A stretch of DNA of 64,000 bases, from the NCBI GenBank assembly GCA_902761655.1, contig CACWLD010000006.1, forward strand, positions 1 to 64,000, written 5' to 3'. Positions within the stretch are counted from its first letter, which is position 1, and each line of letters begins with the position of its first letter. The position numbers were made by a program, and so were the translations under genes. Below, in pieces: positions 62,954 through 64,000 of the stretch. This DNA is from an uncultured Bacteroidia bacterium (GTDB lineage: Bacteria; Bacteroidota; Bacteroidia; Bacteroidales; UBA932). The notes beneath the pieces were generated by a model. That model was given only the letters and a program-made list of their open reading frames with translations. It made no database searches and was not told the origin of the DNA.

Positions 62954-63480
62954 AACGAATAATAATACTCGCAATTTGCCTATTCTTGGGAGCATTCACC
63001 CTGTCCGCCCAGCAGACAATTTATATCATTGACAATGAGACCATTGACAACTTTGACGGTTCCCAGCTCAAGGGTAAGACTATCAAGGATTACAAGATTT
63101 CAACCAGAGGGACAGGCAGAAATGAGATAACTATCCATTCCATTTCTACAGTATCGCAGCCTTCAATTTTCTCTTTATCCGGGACCTTCCCGCAGGTCAA
63201 CCTTGATTCTCTGATCTCTTTAAGAAGTTCTGTCTATCGCTTTGATCCGGATTCTATCCAGATGCCGGATTTAACATCCATCCAACAGTTCACCAGAAAA
63301 ATAGTGTACGTGATAGATGGTGTGAAACACGAGGACGCCTCGGCCTTTACTTCTATTTCTCCTATGGACATAAAAAGCGTTACTGTCCTCAGGGATGGTT
63401 CCCCAGAACAGCTTAAATACGGAGAAAACTGCACCGTCATTGTAATTGAGACCAAAAAGAAGAAAGACCGTGGAATGTAA
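62950..63480 (+). CDS. Secreted mini TonB-plug-like protein
   Basis: 176 residues with a signal peptide (MKRIIILAICLFLGAFTLSAQ). The last 70 residues resemble the plug of SusC/TonB receptors: KIVYVIDGVKHED, then ISPMDIKSVTVLRDGSPEQLKYGENCTVIVIETKKK. This parallels the usual PLYVIDG / NP-DIESIEVLKDA-A-YG-ANGVI-ITTKK blocks. No beta-barrel follows. Such short plug-like proteins sit near sigma/anti-sigma or M56 genes in Bacteroidota; a signalling role is plausible. It shares an ATGA overlap with the anti-sigma gene. Confidence 0.72.
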   Translation: MKRIIILAICLFLGAFTLSAQQTIYIIDNETIDNFDGSQLKGKTIKDYKISTRGTGRNEITIHSISTVSQPSIFSLSGTFPQVNLDSLISLRSSVYRFDPDSIQMPDLTSIQQFTRKIVYVIDGVKHEDASAFTSISPMDIKSVTVLRDGSPEQLKYGENCTVIVIETKKKKDRGM

Positions 63481-63589
63481 ATTCCTGAACATCAATCAAA
63501 TAGATGATTTAACGGTAGCGGAATAATATACCATTGGAACAATTATTTCATTGATTATCAACAATATACGCTCCAAATACAACCTATAT

Positions 63590-63669
63590 GGTATCAGTTA
63601 TAAAGGTTCAAAAGTGCTTTCGGCGGTCAGCCTGCATTATGGCACTTTTGAACCTTTATAACTGATACC
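63590..63669. repeat. 28-bp perfect inverted repeat
   Basis: The left arm 63590-63617 (GGTATCAGTTATAAAGG...) and right arm 63642-63669 are perfect reverse complements over 28 bases, with a 24-base spacer. Weak extension adds 3 pairs on each side. No T-run follows. It lies in the 219-base gap between the plug-like gene and mnmA; the rest of the gap is AT-rich with no visible gene. Confidence 0.85.
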
Positions 63670-63686
63670 GTAAACTAATAAATGTA

Positions 63687-63694
63687 TATCTTTG
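63687..63694 (+). promoter_or_regulatory. Candidate -7 element for mnmA
   Basis: TATCTTTG fits TAnnTTTG and lies 5 bases before the mnmA ATG, implying a nearly leaderless transcript. No clear -33 TTG is seen. The upstream sequence is the arm of the inverted repeat. Confidence 0.4.
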
Positions 63695-63699
63695 CAGGG

Positions 63700-64000
63700 A
63701 TGAAAATATGCGTGGGACTTTCAGGAGGCGTGGACTCCAGCGTTGCCGCCCTGCTGCTCAAGAGGCAGGGCTATGACGTATTTGCTATGTTCATGCAGAA
63801 CTGGCACGACACGGAGGGCACCCTTCACGGAGACTGCGAATGGGAGGAGGACAAGTTCGTGGCGGAGATGGTGGCGCGCAAGATTGGCATCCCCTTCTAC
63901 TTCGTGGACCTTTCCAAGCAATACCGCAAGCGTGTCGTGGACTATATGTTCGACGAGTATTCCAAAGGCCGCACCCCCAACCCTGACGTCCTGTGCAACA
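63700..64000 (+). CDS. mnmA: tRNA 2-thiouridylase MnmA (N-terminal part, runs off the window)
   Basis: 100 codons of the N-terminus. ATG 63700 begins [20 protein letters not shown], the PP-loop ATP-binding motif. [12 protein letters not shown] and the specificity region [14 protein letters not shown] follow; the latter's Cys is the first catalytic cysteine region. MnmA puts sulfur on U34 of tRNA-Lys, Glu and Gln. The remainder is beyond the window. Confidence 0.95.
   Translation, partial: MKICVGLSGGVDSSVAALLLKRQGYDVFAMFMQNWHDTEGTLHGDCEWEEDKFVAEMVARKIGIPFYFVDLSKQYRKRVVDYMFDEYSKGRTPNPDVLCN

Noticed and set aside
63590..63669. Invertible (phase-variable) promoter flanked by inverted repeats.
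   Set aside because: The spacer is only 24 bases, too short to hold a promoter, and no recombinase gene is adjacent.

Overview
The window looks like a chromosomal segment of a Bacteroidota (Bacteroidales) bacterium, probably an uncultured or poorly studied gut-type lineage. Pointers: a short (286-residue) primary sigma factor; promoters of the -33 TTG / -7 TAnnTTTG type; an arginine cluster with an N-succinylornithine-type carbamoyltransferase; and a DHO dehydrogenase PyrK/PyrDB pair. I cannot fix the genus from sequence alone.

Layout. 1-9.4 kb, minus strand: partial tex, a ClC channel gene, a small acidic protein, ygiQ, argS, the primary sigma factor and an HtrA protease. 9.5-15.1 kb, mostly plus: dnaN, a DEDDh exonuclease, a degenerate FAH-fold protein, a tRNA-Thr on the minus strand, an HI0933-type flavoprotein, a small lipoprotein (minus) and folD. 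15.1-23.5 kb, minus: a full arginine operon argR::GNAT-argG-argC-argD-argF'-argB-argE-like-argH. 23.6-30.7 kb, plus: a full histidine operon hisG-hisDC-hisB-hisH-hisA-hisF-hisIE, preceded by a leader peptide with five consecutive His codons and an intrinsic terminator. 30.7-42.3 kb, minus: an alpha/beta hydrolase and a purine operon purE-purL-purC-purF-purM-purN-purH-purD. 42.5-52.1 kb, plus: a complete UMP operon pyrC-carA-carB-pyrK-pyrD-pyrF-pyrE-pyrB, preceded by a U-rich leader ORF and terminator resembling the enteric pyrBI attenuator. 52-58.4 kb, minus: an alpha-2-macroglobulin-like protein and guaB. 58.4-64 kb, plus: a secreted GH13 enzyme, a PfkB kinase, a secreted esterase-like hydrolase, an ECF sigma/anti-sigma/mini-plug trio, a 28-bp perfect inverted repeat and the start of mnmA.

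Most unusual points. (1) Two glutamine-dependent enzymes, PurF and CarA, have lost glutaminase active-site residues (PurF: no N-terminal Cys, R to Q, N to E; CarA: S47A, Q273L, G313N, H353Y by E. coli numbering), while HisH and the PurL amidotransferase domain keep theirs. This suggests direct use of ammonia. (2) Candidate ribosome-coupled attenuators precede both the his and pyr operons, each ending a few bases before the first structural gene. (3) Gene fusions: ArgR with a GNAT acyltransferase, HisD with HisC, and PyrB with only the zinc domain of PyrI. (4) Lesions in the purine operon: purL is split by an apparent 25-nt deletion and frameshift, and purC lacks about 53 internal residues including a family signature. 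These could be real decay or assembly errors.

How the genes work together: most of the window builds arginine, histidine, IMP, XMP and UMP. The operons share PRPP, carbamoyl phosphate, 10-formyl-THF (folD feeds purN and purH) and AICAR (released by HisH/HisF and reused by PurH).
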